Assembly (NCBI GenBank): GCA_963693305.1 | Contig: OY855906.1 | Coordinates: 32,627,491-32,691,490, forward strand | Direction of reading: 5' to 3' | DNA: 64,000 nt | From: Meandrina meandrites | Lineage: Eukaryota > Cnidaria > Anthozoa > Scleractinia > Meandrinidae | In this document: positions 1 through 14,000 of the stretch, one piece after another | Layout of the letters: every line of letters begins with the position of its first letter | Position numbering within the stretch: the first letter of the stretch is position 1 | Position numbers and translations under genes: made by a program | Notes under the pieces: model-generated | Database searches by the model: none | Seen by the model: the letters and a program-made list of their open reading frames with translations, nothing else | What the model was told of the DNA's origin: nothing

Positions 1-60
1 GTGTCTTCTAGCTTTTTGAGTTGCATCCAGTGATATTTGTTGTTAGTATAATTTCCAGAG

Positions 61-1060
61 GTGAATTCAATTCTGATTGGTCGAGAAGCTCGCACTATGA
101 CGCTATATTCACCGCGCTAGGCGATGAATATAGCATCTCAAGGCTTGGCTACTAAGCCATGCCACGTTTGCCATCCAGGCCAGTGAACATGGCGGCATTT
201 GCTGAATGAAAATTTCTCTCATTTAAAAGAAATCACTCCAAGTCCTGGATATTTAAAATATTGGGAATTTTTCAAATTAACTACCAAGGCTTTTGGACCG
301 GAAATATTTTCAAGATATGGTTTTCAAGGCATTCGAATTGATCGTAAACATGGTGGTTTTGGAGATTGCACGCGGCCGTGTACTCAGTCAGATCGACTGG
401 CAAAACATTATTTAGTTCTCTTCTCACTGGAGCTAGTAATTTCGAGAGGATTCACACAATTGTTCAGAAGTCACCAACGATTAAACAAAGGTACCAGATG
501 TATCTATCTTTTTCGTAGTGTTTGTTTAGTTCCGTTTTATTGCTAAAACCTGAGTGAAAATTACGATTTCAATCGAAGAATTAAACTGGTTTACACGTAT
601 GCAAGCGAGCACTTGTGTTTGTTGTTTTCGTGTTTTCTATTATTATTTTTCAGTTTTTGATATTCACCTGTGAAAATTATACTAAAACAATTATTCGCCT
701 CAGGCTCAGTGATTATTGTTGAATAATCCCCTCGACTTCGTCTTGGGGATTATTCAACAATAATCACTTCGCCTTCGGCGAATAATTGTTAAATGTCAAT
801 GATTGCCATTCGATCAGGCGAATTAGATGAATTAACTGCACTTTTCGCAAACATTTAACCCTTTCAGCAGATGACCGATTCAAAGCGTTGTATAAAAAGC
901 ATTTGAATTCCATTCAATAATTTTTTTACCGGTGTTTTAGCTATCGTGAACTGATGTGAAATATTTACTTGCGGATCGAAGTCGCGGGAAATTTGATAAA
1001 GTCATTTTGATTGGTCATCACAGACAATGTGTCAGTGCTAATTGGTTTGGTTGTCTGGCA
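61..1060. mobile_element. MITE-like palindromic repeat region
   Basis: No gene recognised here. Around 690-795 there is a strong hairpin: GATTATTGTTGAATAATCCC is followed by its inverted copy, with CGCCTCAGG and CGCCTTCGGCG outside it. Positions 85-135 hold a smaller inverted repeat (GCTATATTCA / TGAATATAGC). The short open frame at 199-546 matches no family I know. I infer a decayed non-coding DNA transposon. The outer limits are uncertain. Confidence 0.45.
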
Positions 1061-1254
1061 AATCAAACAATGTGAAAGGAATGTTGCTCTCGGTTGAGCA
1101 GGCGTTTATGGGGAGCGAGTGCAATCCGATCTCCCCTAAAAACGACTGCGTGGGAGGCTAGTTGGAGGGTAAACAAAGAAACCCAAGACCTTCTAGGCCA
1201 GGGTAGCCCGGTTGAATTTTTAATTGGACCTCACCATTACCTTGGTTATGTGGA

Positions 1255-1518
1255 TTAAAGACTTGATTCATCAGTAGATGGATTATTTGTAGATTCAGAT
1301 GCTGAAAGTCGTGGATGCAGCCCTTCCAAATCCCCTTCTGAAGTGATACGCAATGCTGAGGTGTGCTCATGACGTTTCAGGTAAATAACTCCATAGTATG
1401 TCCAGATAAACTTGTATTTATGGTCCTTGCGAAACTTCAAACATTTCTTAAACAGCTTTCTCTTTGATTCAGTTAGACTTTCTTGAATGTAGATTTTATC
1501 TTCACCAAAACGCCCCAA
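1255..1518 (-). pseudogene. LINE ORF1 C-terminal fragment
   Basis: This open stretch reads IYIQESLTESKRKLFKKCLK, then KYKFIWTYYGVIYLKR and later SALRITSEGDL. That is the pattern of the C-terminal end of ORF1 proteins of CR1/Jockey-type LINEs (hydrophobic strand, Lys-rich helix, then a YKFIW...G.I.LR core). There is no start context, no upstream ORF1 and no ORF2 beside it, so it is a dead fragment. It sits where the matching intron of copy B (about 42360) has no insertion, so it is probably a later insertion into copy A. Confidence 0.5.
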
Positions 1519-1554
1519 ACCAATGTCACTAATGTTGCAGCTTTATTGCTAACC

Positions 1555-1704
1555 ACCGTCCTAGTTTTAATCTAATTTAACTTCGCTCAGCTCGATAAGC
1601 TTTTTAGTTTTTCTGAGTGTTATTACCAATATCCTGTTTTAATTTTTTTTTTTGAAGCATTGTATGAAGTCCTTTTTTGGTAATAAAGTTGTTGTTGTTG
1701 TTGA
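1555..1704 (+). repeat. LINE 3' end with GTT microsatellite tail
   Basis: The segment ends with TTGGTAATAAAGTTGTTG and further GTT units. An AATAAA-like signal followed by a short simple-repeat tail is typical of CR1/Rex-like LINE 3' ends. It lies head to head with the minus-strand ORF1 fragment next to it, so either two fragments landed together or one 5'-inverted copy was made. Copy A intron sequence resumes just after it. Confidence 0.45.
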
Positions 1705-1918
1705 TTTACTCATCTTTCAAAAACAGTAATTAACAATAATCTTCTAAACTCAACCCCAACCCTCCTCCCCCAGATTAAAAAAAAGAAAAGAAACAAAAAC
1801 AGCATCAAGAACAATAACGGCTGCATTTCATTTCCATCGTTAAAATGCGTAAAATCAAAACAAGCAACAACAAAAATGAAAAGCATAATGGAAATAAATA
1901 GAAAAAAATGTCTCTTAC

Positions 1919-2029
1919 CTTTCTCAGTACAACAACCAATAAGTCTAACAACATGAGGATGAGGTTTCAAAGATTTCATGACCTCTAGTTCACTGAGCAT
2001 GTCTTGCACGTCCTTCTTTGAGGCATTGT
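1919..2029 (-). CDS. Copy A exon 10: kinase helix C
   Basis: A 111-nt exon encoding [20 protein letters not shown], then [17 protein letters not shown]. The Glu of SELEVM is the expected helix C partner of the VAIK lysine. The flanking splice sites match copy B (42526-42636), and the nucleotide differences I saw are silent. No following exon is found to the left in the window, although in copy B it lies only 490 bp further on. Confidence 0.85.
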
Positions 2030-5000
2030 CTACATCATATAAAAAATGGGGTTGATCTGCAAGCTTGAAAAATCCTGTTGGATGATGTTGGCCAGATTCA
2101 TGAAACGAACGAACGGTCAGAATGGGTCAAGGAAAATCCTCTTTGGTCTTACTTATCTACTACATATATATTTCAAAATGATGCCGAAAAAAAAAAACGA
2201 AAGAAAGAAAACATCTTTTTCACCATTATCTTATAAAACGAAGTGATTTTTTAATGAGTTAAAAGTGCACTTAATAGGCCATTTCCGAGTTACCTTTTGC
2301 CTCACTTTTTGTCTTCATGCGAAACCACACATATAAAAATGTATTTCACCTGTACGTCAATTTTCATGCAAATCAAACCCATTTTCATTTCAATGGTTTT
2401 GCACGTGGACTGGTTTTGAAACTGAGGCAAAAGGCAACTCGGAAACTGATTATTACGAGCAAGAAATGTATTATCTGAAAGGGAAATACGAAAAGTAAAT
2501 GACATAGTTTACGTTACCTTTCAGCGTTTTTATTGCAACTACAGGCCCGTATATTGCCTTGGACACCTGACCAAAGTTTCCACTCCCCAGTAATTTCACC
2601 AACTTTATTTGGTCACGGTCGAGTTTAAAACCATCACAGTTGTCATCAACAGTAACATTTTGGTATGCAGCCATGCGAAACACCGTAACATCTAGGCAAA
2701 GGATTACAAGAATCAGCCTTATCCCTTTTTTATTGTAGCAGTGAATTGTTTTGTAATTTTGATACGCGGTAGAGGTCTCGTGGCAAAAACGATATCTCTC
2801 GAGTTCGATTAAAAAAATAACGTTTGTAACTTTGACGTGACTTTCGCGTTACGTAGATAAAAATACGAACTTAAAAAATCAAATTATTAACTTCATGTAA
2901 GTGTTAATGTACTTAGCACTGCTGTGCTTTTTGACGGCACTGTAGATAAATAATAATGAAAAAGCAAATTTTGCAAATAACTGGAACACGTTTCTAAGAA
3001 TCGTAACTGGGTGAAGGCTGACCAGTTGGCCTCTTACAAAGCGCCGTCGACTTTTTTCGCCGTCGATGACTTTTTCGATAGTGTCGAATTTAAAAATTCG
3101 ACACTATCGAAAATATATCTAGCTAGTAGCCGTACGGAGAATTTGAACGCAGGACCTCCAGATTTCACTCCTGCACCCTAAACTATTTGGGCACGCTGCA
3201 TCCACATTGCTCGCCAGCAGTCTTTGACTAATTCCTCTTCCACCCCCAAAATGATAAATTATATTCACCCCAAGCTTATTGCTTATCCATTTGTGTGTCT
3301 CACTGAAGATTGACGCCAAATTAATCAAAGGTCTTTTAATGACCGCATCGAGGCTATCATTGACTGGTCATGCAGTTTGTTTTCTAGTGTTCAAAGAATC
3401 AATTATTGGAAAATAAAAAATTGCGGAATTTCTGTAACACTGTAACACTAGGCCAGCATTGGTTTCGAAAGCATTTTATATAGATGGCATTTATAGACTT
3501 AATATAAAACAGAATCGACTCTCAGTATATTGATATTGTAGTACATCCTGAAAACAAAAACATGACATTATATTCAATATAATAAGTGAAAACGACACAC
3601 ACGTGCTAAGATCGAGCCTTACCTTCATACACCCCGATCCTTGATTCAGTTGCTACTGGCATGTCGTTATGTTTTGTTTTCTTTTGATTGCGCCACCTAC
3701 TTTAATTAGATAAACAAGTTAAAAATTATGTTGTCGTATACTTCTAATCAATACTTAGCATAAGCAATTTCTGTTGGTGTGCAGCGAAGGGACGAGACAC
3801 TGACGGTCGCCCAATTTAACGCTTTTAAAATTTCTTTGAACAAGAAAGTTTACCTGTAGTATTGGTATTTTCATAATTAATGTAGTTAATTACTGTAACT
3901 TATGTAATACAACTCTTAGGAAGACCATATATTGTGAGAAAGACTTCGTTTTAAAATAAAGATTGATTGATTGATGACAAGGAAACGAGCAATGAGTGAT
4001 CATCCTGGCTATGAAAGTCAATAGGCGGCTTGACGTACGATGAGCCCCCCACGATTCAAACGCTCTGCCGCCTCTGAAGCCTTCGGCGTAATTACATTGA
4101 ACAATGAGAAAGATGTTATATGGTCAAGTGAATGACTAATAAAGTTCAATTGCACAAGTTTTTGTACCTTTTATTTAGCTTGCTACAAGACTGACCTTTT
4201 TAAGACCTTGTAGCAGGCAAACGAAACGATCAGAACCATCAATAAACTAACAAATCCAGCAAGACCATGGATTATGTTCAGGTACTTTGCAGTCTTGGAG
4301 TCTGTTGAGAATAAGAAGAGATATACCACAAATTCCCAAATTAATTCCTAGACTTGTTTATTTCAGCAAGCGTTGTAAACTGCAATAGCTGTTTAATCCA
4401 TTTTTTTTGGGTTCTTTAAAGAAAAGAAATTAGGCTGTTCTATAACTTTTCATAATAATTCGACCCCACCTTATTGCAATAACGTTGTCATAGAAAAAAG
4501 CAAAATGAAAAAAAGGTAAATAGGAATATATAAAATTAGGCATTACAAGGATATGTTCGAAATTCTCCCAAAGAGACAGTCTGAAAACGCGTGTAAAATA
4601 ACGATAATTTTTTACGTGTGCTTGATATCACCAATCTCCTGCTGACACGTCACTCGTTTTATTTCGTGCCTCTCTTTTGAGCTGACGAATGAATGACAAC
4701 GCATTCGCTATATAAACTCGTGATATTCGCTATATAAACTTGTGAGTTTCCTGTAAATGCTGCCAGCTATTGATTTTAATTCCTAATTGTGTTTTTATAG
4801 TTCTTTTCAGTATGACAATGTTATTGCAATTAGGTTATACAGTGTACATTAAACATTTACAAAGATATTAGGAGGCCTAGTTTATAAAAGCTTCTATGTT
4901 TCTTTAAGGCTTGCTTGCCGACTTGATGTTATCCTAAATTACTGTACGTTTCTAGGTTTAATAGTTTTGGTGACAAAAAAATAAATAAATAAAGTTGTTA

Positions 5001-8000
5001 AACGAATTCAGAACCTTCCCTCTATCTTTCCATTAATTCATTTTGCATTTGCACCTTGAATTTTTATTTATTTATTTATTTATTTATTTATTTTTTAATA
5101 ATTATTTTCCCATTGCCAAAAATTTCTTCAGTTACCTTCAGTTGTCGGAACTGCTGTAGTTGATGCTGCGCAAAAGATGAAAGACATACAAAGTTTATTA
5201 TTTGGTAAGGAGAACTTTTGTTAATAAACTTTTAATTAAAAAAATCTTATTGTAATTACTAATATTAACCTGACTATTTGCAAAACTGTTATAAGATCAA
5301 AGGGATATTGGTGGTTTCATCCCATCACAAAAACTGTTTGGTTGCACGAAAGGCATCCGAAAACTAATAGGCTTTAGAGTAGGTAGAAAAAAGAACATTT
5401 GGTCCAAATTGTATAGCTCCGTAGCATTTTTCATAACCTAGTTATGAAATAGCTTTGGGAAAACGTCAATATTTAGTATGCGATCGCCATATTGGTTTCC
5501 TTTTATGGAGCACCAATGTGGAGGCAATAGCGTTTACACGAATCAGGGCAAATTCTACCATCAATATCATTCGCTTTCACTTCATTGCTCATAAGCCATC
5601 TCTTCTAAATTATTATTAGGTCTGGAAATTTGAAAAACACTTTTATCTTGGGTATCCTTAGAGATTAATGTTAGAGATTAATTTGTATGTTTAGAATATG
5701 TGAAAAGAATAGCTTTGTAGGATTGACAATAAGCCATTTTCTAGTTGCCTTTTTTCTCTGTTCCAAAACAAGTCAAGTACGAAAGTAAATACACATTTCC
5801 ATGCAATAAGTTATGCACCAGTGCTCATTTTGAGATAGAGGAAAACGGCATCTCGGAAACGGTCTGTTTAGATTTTAGAACTTTTACGACGTCAGGTTGA
5901 AGTAGAGTCTGGTTTTGCTTAACCTGAGATCATGCCCTTCCTCCCTACTTATCACTCTGGGGAAAAAAAGGAAAAAAAAAGACAATGCCTGATCGCAGGC
6001 TAGGTTTTGCTCGGTCAGGTGAGACAACTTTTTTACAGAAATGCTCGGTAAAAGATGGCTCGGGGGAGATCACGGTCTCCCTCCTACCACAGACAACGTC
6101 TCTCCATGGCAACGGGACCCTTTTCAATAGAATATAAGTTTTCTGCGGTTGTTTGGTCGAGCAAGTTACTAAGTTGCCATGGAAACATTAAGTGCGCCCT
6201 TCTCATCTCTTGAGTTCTGATGGTTGGAGATACATTTCTTATGAGACATCAATACATGGAGTATGTCGCGTTATATTATTTGCGTTTGTATTTTTACCCG
6301 AGTAAAAGCACAGCACTACCCTTGAAAATATACAACCTGCATGTCTGCCTGCTTGTTTGTTTACTGATTTCAAAAAATTTTATTACCTTCAGCTCCGGCT
6401 ACTGTCGTGGAAAAAGATGTTAAAGATAGAAATACAACAATCAACTCAGTGTCTTGTGAATTAGCTAACTGAACTCAAAAATAGATTTTCCCAAGTGTAG
6501 ACCATAAATTTTACGCCATTTGATCATTCCCGAGAATTATACACGAGATACTGCCCGCGTTTCAATTGTTTCCCTGCCCATGATCGAGGATAGACGCATA
6601 GATGACGTCATTGCATTGTGTGACCTGCATGCGTAACTTAAGGAGGCTCACAATGGTTTCCAGCACTTTTCCAGTTCTTAAACTTTGATGGGTCAGCACT
6701 ACAAATTGTTAACAGTTACTGCGACAATAATGATATCAAACAAATGACCAATCATTGCTGAAGAAGTTGTAGCCATTTTCATGACGTCATTGATTACCAT
6801 AGCAACAGTTTAGCCTGTTAAAAACACCCTTAATTTTGCCTTAAAGTGCTTATAACTCAAAAACGAGCACGGTGACCCCCATTTTTTATTATTGAATAAT
6901 GATCAGCATGTTAAGATGCAACTTTTTGCAAAGTTAAAAAAAATTCTATCTAGCGGTTTCAGAGCCACCTTAAATTTTCGGAAATTTAAAATATGACAAG
7001 TACATTGGAGATGACGATTCTACAACCTTTGCCCATCTTAAAACAAGTGTTCCCTATGGCCTTCAAAAAATTTCTGATTTGATTCATGTTAAGCGCTCAC
7101 TAAACACAAGGCTCTATAACTTAAGTCAGCGCCAGAAATTTCCAAATTCATCTGTCCTGTCACAGAAAGTGATAAGCTACCTTGTGAAGTGCTTCACATA
7201 TTGTGTTCACCAACACAAAAACAAGCCAATAGAACTTGCCCAAGCAATTCAAGGTATTGTCCCGTGCACATGCTTTTGGAAACCATGAGAAATGCAGCCC
7301 CTCATGGTGCCGTTACCAACAAAATCCAGCTGCACATGTCCACAACGAGCTTCCTTATGGGAAGGACCTGCATGGGAGCAGCCTTCAATCTGCATTGCAG
7401 GAACTTTTTTGAGAGTATGCGTCTGAAACAGTTACATCAAAATTAGCCCCCTGCATGGATTCACAGCGAAACGAGTCGTTAAATGGCACAATTGGTTCTA
7501 AGAATGTCAAAATAAGGCATTACGGTGGAAGCGAAAGCAGTGATGTTAGAACTGCCTGTGGAGTTGCTCAGCACAATGAAGGGCACAAGTTTGTTTGCAA
7601 AACATTACTGGCGACTGGCATAAACCCTGGGCTTCACTGTACAAACCACCAAGAAAAACAAGATCAAAAGGCTAGTGCCGATAAACAAAGAAAGTCCACA
7701 AAAAAATTCAAAATTAAAAGGCGGCAGCTTCACCTGAACAGGTTTCAGTCAACTATCAGAAACGAAAACAAAGAAGGACCTAGCTACGAACACAATATTG
7801 GGTTTAATCTGGTGCCACAAGTTGGACAAAGTGTAAATAACAACAACGATATTCTAAAGGAAGTCAACAAAATCACTTGCAAATCTGAACTAACAAAATA
7901 CGAACAACTAATCCCATTATCTGCTTAACGAAATATCCTTTGATCCCCCAAAAACCTACAAATTTATCCTTTTCGACATCGAAACAAGTTCAACGGCTAG

Positions 8001-11000
8001 AAGAACCGAACTTCTCCAGCTGTCGGCGATATCAGACGACGGACTTCACTCCTTCTCTGAATACATTCTTCCTCAGCGCTCTATAAGTTCCACCGCCACG
8101 ACAGTTCATAACCTAACCGTGAGATTTTCTGGGAATCAAAGAATTTTATGCCGGAAAACCAGTCCCAGCCAAGCCTTTACAAACCTGTCTTCACTCGTTC
8201 GTGCAATTTTTAGTAGATGTGTGTTCTTTAAAATCCGTAGATTATTTGGTTCTTTTAGGTCACAATTCTTTTGTTTTCGATACGCCAAGACTTCTTCTTA
8301 ATGGAGGTCCTAACTTTAAAAGTAAGCTGAATGAAATGAAAGTGTTGTTCGCTGACAGTCTGCCTGTACTGAAGGTCCTCCGGTGTCAACCGAACAGCCC
8401 GCTGCAATCATCTTCTACAAACAAGTTGAGCGATGTATATGAAAGTCTGTTCTCCGCTAAATTTGATGCTCATGATGCTCTGGAAGACGTCAAAGCCCTG
8501 AGAAAAATACTCTTAACCCCTCCGCTGCAAGTTCCAAATGAGAAATTGATCGATCACGGCAAATGCACATCCCCGACTGAAGCATTTGAGCAAGCCACGT
8601 TCTTAAAACGACGACAAGATGCTATCCAGTCGTATAGCGGAAAATTATACCAAGGAGGAAAAGATGGTCTTTCGAAGAGCATGGTCGAAAAGCTGGCAGA
8701 TGCTGGTTTGTCCTTTACCACACTGCAAAACATTTTCGAGAGGTATGGCATCAACGGTTTGTATGGAGTACTGACATTGGCGCCAACAACAAATACGACG
8801 CGTCGCCAATCAAATTCGCCAAGAGTGACATCGAACAAGAGAATTGTCTCCACAATTCTTCGTTATTTCCAACAGTTGTAGGCAATGCTTATTTTCTGTA
8901 ATGTGTAACTTGACAATTAAATGCGAAATCCATTCTTAGAATCGTTCACTTCTGAATGCGGATCGCACATGAACACACCACAAACGAAGGAATCGAAAGC
9001 GATGGTTTCGCGAGGCTTCTCGCGAGAATGAGCCACGGAACGACAGAACAGTCAGCGGTCTTGCTCAAAACGCGTGATCGGAAATAAAAATGTACGCTGA
9101 AATCGCGAAAACCGGAAATAAAGTCTGAAAGAGTTGGCTAGCTATATCTCGAAAAATAGCTCGGTGACCTATCCTGATTTTTTGCATACAAATACGAATC
9201 TTTATTTTGTATTTTTGAAGAAAATTTCAGAAAAATTGATCTAGTGGAAATTTTTTTTCACCTCCCTACAACCTTTTCACAAATAGCTCGAATTCTGCTA
9301 GATAGTTTTTTCTCATACCACAAATTAGGTTAGGGAACTTGATGTGCTTCATGAAATTCCGAAAAAAAATCTAGGTCACCGAACTGGTTTTTAAGCTATT
9401 TTTCAAAAACTCAGTTTTGGAGGGTTTTTCAGCAGCGCCTTACCGTTTCCATGGCAACAGTTGGGACGTCAAAGAGACCTTTAAAAAATTGCCAGACTAT
9501 AGTGTTATTCAGATGTTAAAATGTTGCCCTGCTGATCGAAACCACACTTTTGAGATCTTTCGTTGTTTTACACCCACTGTTAACAGTGGGAAACCCTTTC
9601 GAGCCTCCTTAAGTACATTATCCAAGTTGTTACCGACAAAGTGAAACTATTTTTTACCATCAGAGATTCGTTGGCGAACCGAAATCAGGAAAGAAAAAAC
9701 AGATAACCACAAAATGGAATATATTCATTTTGTTAATTTGTTGATCTAATAATTTTATTAGTAAACAAATGATACTAAGAAGTGTCTGTTAGAGATCAGC
9801 ACAACGGTCATTCTAACCTGTACGTTTAATTCCGGAAAATGATAAACACCCACGAAATTTCAGGAGTGTATAACTCTCGTAAGCTTGTAATTCTACTGGT
9901 CCTCTAGTGTAGCAGCGTTTGTTTCATATATTTGAGCGAAGAAATAGTTCCAACGCTGTGGGATGCCATTTTTAATATCAAAACTAAGAAGTAACGGAAC
10001 TCTCTAGGTTTAAATATTTCGGTTATTGCTGTTTATGTAAGAACGGATGAAGACGGCATCAACAACGATCCGAATGAATGGCCGAGTGAACTGCCTAACA
10101 TGTGCATAAGCACATTAAGGCCTGAACAAACAGACCGAGTAGACGAGGGTCCAGAGTGAAAGCCATCAACACGACTAACTGCATGACTAGAGGGTTTAAT
10201 TGAGTAGTAAAATGAAGTCCTCATAATTATATTTGTGTAAATAACAGACGCATTGTGTAGCAACGGCAAACTGAATGAAGGGAATTCGAAGAATGAACAG
10301 CCAGACCGATGCATAAGCACCTGAATGCCTGAGCAAACAAACCGGACAAACAAGAATTCGAAAGCCGGAAACACAGAAAGTCATCTATGTAAATGACTGA
10401 CTATGATTTTTTACTTAGTAGTAACTTGTTCTCCTTATGATATTTTATCGTTCAGGTTAATTTGTTTATTTTTGATATCTAAACTGAGCAATTTAGTAAG
10501 CTCACTAACAAGTTTACTTGAATCGGAGTAGTTTGATAGGAAAATAATAGTATGCATGCTCAGAAAGTCTGCCATTCTTTTTCCATATCTCATCAACATG
10601 TGTTACAAATGATCTTACGCTTAACTATAATATAAAGGCAAGATCTGCCGAATAAATTTAAATCTTTTTTTTTTTCGTAACAAGCACTAAATAACAGTGC
10701 ACAACAAAGCAGGAATTGACTCCTTCTTGGGATTGACTAGCAAGATGTATGTTTATATTATAACTTACTTGAACCATTTGTCCTTACGGTGATTGTAGTG
10801 AAGCCTCCTTCCTGGCCATGTCTTCTTTTGGCCATCTCACTAACTCTGTTCTTAGCGTAGATATTAAAAGCGTATTTGGCAAATGGAGAAAGATCTGCTA
10901 CCGTCACTTTTGTCACGTTCAATCCTTCCTTATATGGTATGTAACTCACCACACGCTCACAGTATTCCTCTATACACATCGCATCACTGTCACATGGCTT

Positions 11001-14000
11001 ACGACAATCAACGTCATAATGCACATGAGTCTGATCACCGGTTATTTCAGGAGGCTGCCATCTTATCTCGACGGCACTTTGGTTAACGAATGTAATGGTG
11101 ACATTCCTCGGGGCTGATGGTAAAACTAAAACCAAAAGTAGGCTCATATTTATTAGTATATGGTAAAGATGACGAACAAGGAAAATGTTTTGGTCTAATT
11201 AAAAAAAAGTGATAAGGATAAATGATGATTTGCCGGTCATTGTGTCCTCTAAATAATCTTTGTTCCAGGATAAGATCAATTTCTGTGATATTAATTCCTG
11301 AAACAAAATGACAATGACAACAGTACCAATCTCATCGTAAAGTGATTTTAAGTGGGACGTTATGAAATAGTATTCTATTCTAAGGGAGAGGAAACATAGA
11401 AGTTTTCTCACCAAAATGATCACGAGAATTATCAGGGAATGGTAATGAACTGCCATTGACAATGTTACAATCACATTACTTACTTGTGCAATTGAGACCC
11501 TGCTGATCATTATAATTTCCATCTGGACAAGCTAAAACGGAATAAACAACCCTGGGATTTCAAACTGTTACACTGCCTCGTTTGAGGAACAGGAACCACC
11601 TTGTTACGTTTGCCATAAGACTAGATGAATTTTTTTTGTTGGGAATCCAACAACAGAAACAATTTCTACTCGACTAAAGATAAGAAATGGAAAATCTAAT
11701 ATTAAACGTTAGTAACATTACTATGTGCATGCCTGATGATTACGCTATAGAAACACTTATTGGCAAAGTTATCACCTAAGGCAAACGTTCCCGATAGAAT
11801 ACAATCTTGCTCACTTGCTGTGCATGTTTTACCAAATAGCAGGCTCTTACCCAGACATTGAGCATTTCCGAACACAATCCTTCATGCCGCGAATAACTAA
11901 TCTTCTAATGACAATGTCAATTTTTCTGAGTAGAGACATGTTTAGAAAAAGTAACTGTCATTTCTGTTTGCTGTCAGTATATCTTTCACTGCACATGCTC
12001 TATTCCTGTTTTCCAGCCTTATCCCACACATGGCTTACACTACTTCCTCAGTTAAAATTTATCTGGGGGAGCCCGACTGAGCTCTATAGCTAGCAGCGCG
12101 GCGCTGATGATACCCAAGACGGTTGAGTCAAATCGGTCAGTCACAGTGGGAAAAAAATATACAGCACCTCAACCGCGAAAAATGTTCAAAGATGCAACAC
12201 ACCTTCGCATTTCCCGCCAACATTCTGCATGTCTTCCTTGCAGATGCATCTTCCTTCAAGTCCATTAATGTTCCACTCGCCATTACTTTGACATCGAACG
12301 TACAAATTGCCTGCTACTTGCACAGCATCCTTGTTACAATTTCCTTGAACTTGAATGGATTCATTTGCTGGAGCTACAGTCCTTGGTAGTGACACCAAGC
12401 TGTCGCTGAGTGTTTCATCCGGGCACACATTATAAGTGACTTTAACAGAGTACAGATTAGTGCAAGCTCCGGAATTGTGGAATGCTAATAGAACATGCTT
12501 GCTTTTAGTAGGTACGTTTATTGTTTGGGAAGTTCTTATATTGGTAGCCTGTTTAATTTCTGCCACTTTTTCATACGCCGCTGTATTATTGAGAGGGTTG
12601 GGATAGCGATACAAGTCTGCTACAAACTGGTTTGACTGGTTAACATACACGTCAAACATATCCACACAGTAAGGTCCTCCATTGCTCTGGAATTTAGAAC
12701 AACTTGCGATGTAGTACTCAATAGTGAGATCGATCTTGTTAGCTTTACTCACGTCGATTTGATCGCTTATAAGCCAATTGTTTGGTTGGGGATCTGACTG
12801 TAATAAGTTAACATCACATGCTACATATCGTGTAGGGTTAGTCCTTCTCATCCACTACGAAAATAACAAACAAGTGCTAAGTAAACATCACATGCTGTGT
12901 ATCGTAAAGGATTTTGCTTACTTTCCTTTCTCACCCACTGCAAAATAATTATCGCACAAACAAGTTATAAAATAAATAAAATTAATTAATTAATCAATTA
13001 ATTGATTCGTATAGCTCGAGTAATAGACCCTTTGACGTGAAATTTAATGGTAAGCATCTCGGTATGATTTAAAAAAACAAAAAATGCTGTCTGATTTGAA
13101 TCGTTAATAGCAGAGATATAAGCACTAATGTACAACGTGCCCATACATTATCTGCATTTATATCAATCATGTGTGCCATTAATTCAAATAATTCTGCAGC
13201 ACGAATAGTACACCTTGTGACCTTAAATTTGGCGAAAAGTATCTCTCTATGACTCTTATTAATCCCACGTTATTATTTTTGGTGAATGTCATTTATGAAC
13301 TGAGAAATTTGCAATTCTGTGCAACATGCCCTCTCATCATCATAGCTCATCTCAGTTGCTGCTACAATAATAATATTAAATAACTGCCCAATGATTGGTG
13401 AGTACGTTTTGGTTATTTCCTTGACGTCACTGGCTACCATAGCAACATTATAACGTGTTAAAAACACCCTTAATTTGGCTTTAAGTGCTAATAACTTAAA
13501 AACAAGCTTTGTGACTCTCATTTTTTTATTATTGAACATTGATTTGCATGTAAAGATACAACTTTCTGTAAGGTTAAAAAGAATTCTACGAAGCGGTTTC
13601 AGAGCCACCTTAAATTTTTGAAAATTTAAGATGTCTTCGTAGAATTTTTTTAACTTTGTAGAAAGTTGTATCTTTACATGCTCATCATAACTCAACTATG
13701 AAAAAATGGGTGTCACCGAGCTCGTTTTGGAGTTATTAGCACTAAAAGCCAAAATTAAGGGTGTTTTTTAACAGGTTATACTGTTGTTATGGCAACAGTG
13801 ACGTCATGGAAATACCTAAAACGTACTCAACGACCATTGGGCATTTATTTGATACCATTATTGCAGCACCAACTGATAAAGATTTCTAGTACAGACCCAC
13901 CAAAATATAAGAGCTGGAAAATACCGAAAACCGATTCTAGCCACTCTACAGCACGAATAGTACACCTTTTGACCTAGAATTGGAGAAAAGTATTAACCCT

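Larger units (their letters stand above)
6642..9608 (+). mobile_element. TTAA-flanked DNA transposon with transposase-exonuclease remnant
   Basis: The ends are GGAGGCTC...GAGCCTCC, with similarity to about 25 bp (GAAAGGGTTTCC / ACAATGGTTTCC), and both sides carry TTAA (6638-6641 and 9609-9612). TTAA target sites fit Kolobok or piggyBac-type elements. The 2.97-kb body holds a decayed transposase part and a DEDDh exonuclease part on the plus strand. It sits in the intron between the FN3 exon and the first microexon of copy A. The internal part of the left arm (6720-6990) resembles the palindrome at 13345-13890. Confidence 0.75.

Noticed and set aside
199..546. 115-codon open frame at the left end
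   Set aside because: No family resemblance or splice context; lies in a repeat-like region.
10033..10384. Minus-strand open frames in the intron before FN3, checked as a possible second FN3 exon
   Set aside because: No Trp/Tyr core or strand pattern of FN3; the sequence is a diverged short repeat.
10818..11117. Plus-strand open frames
   Set aside because: Antisense shadows of the FN3 exon.
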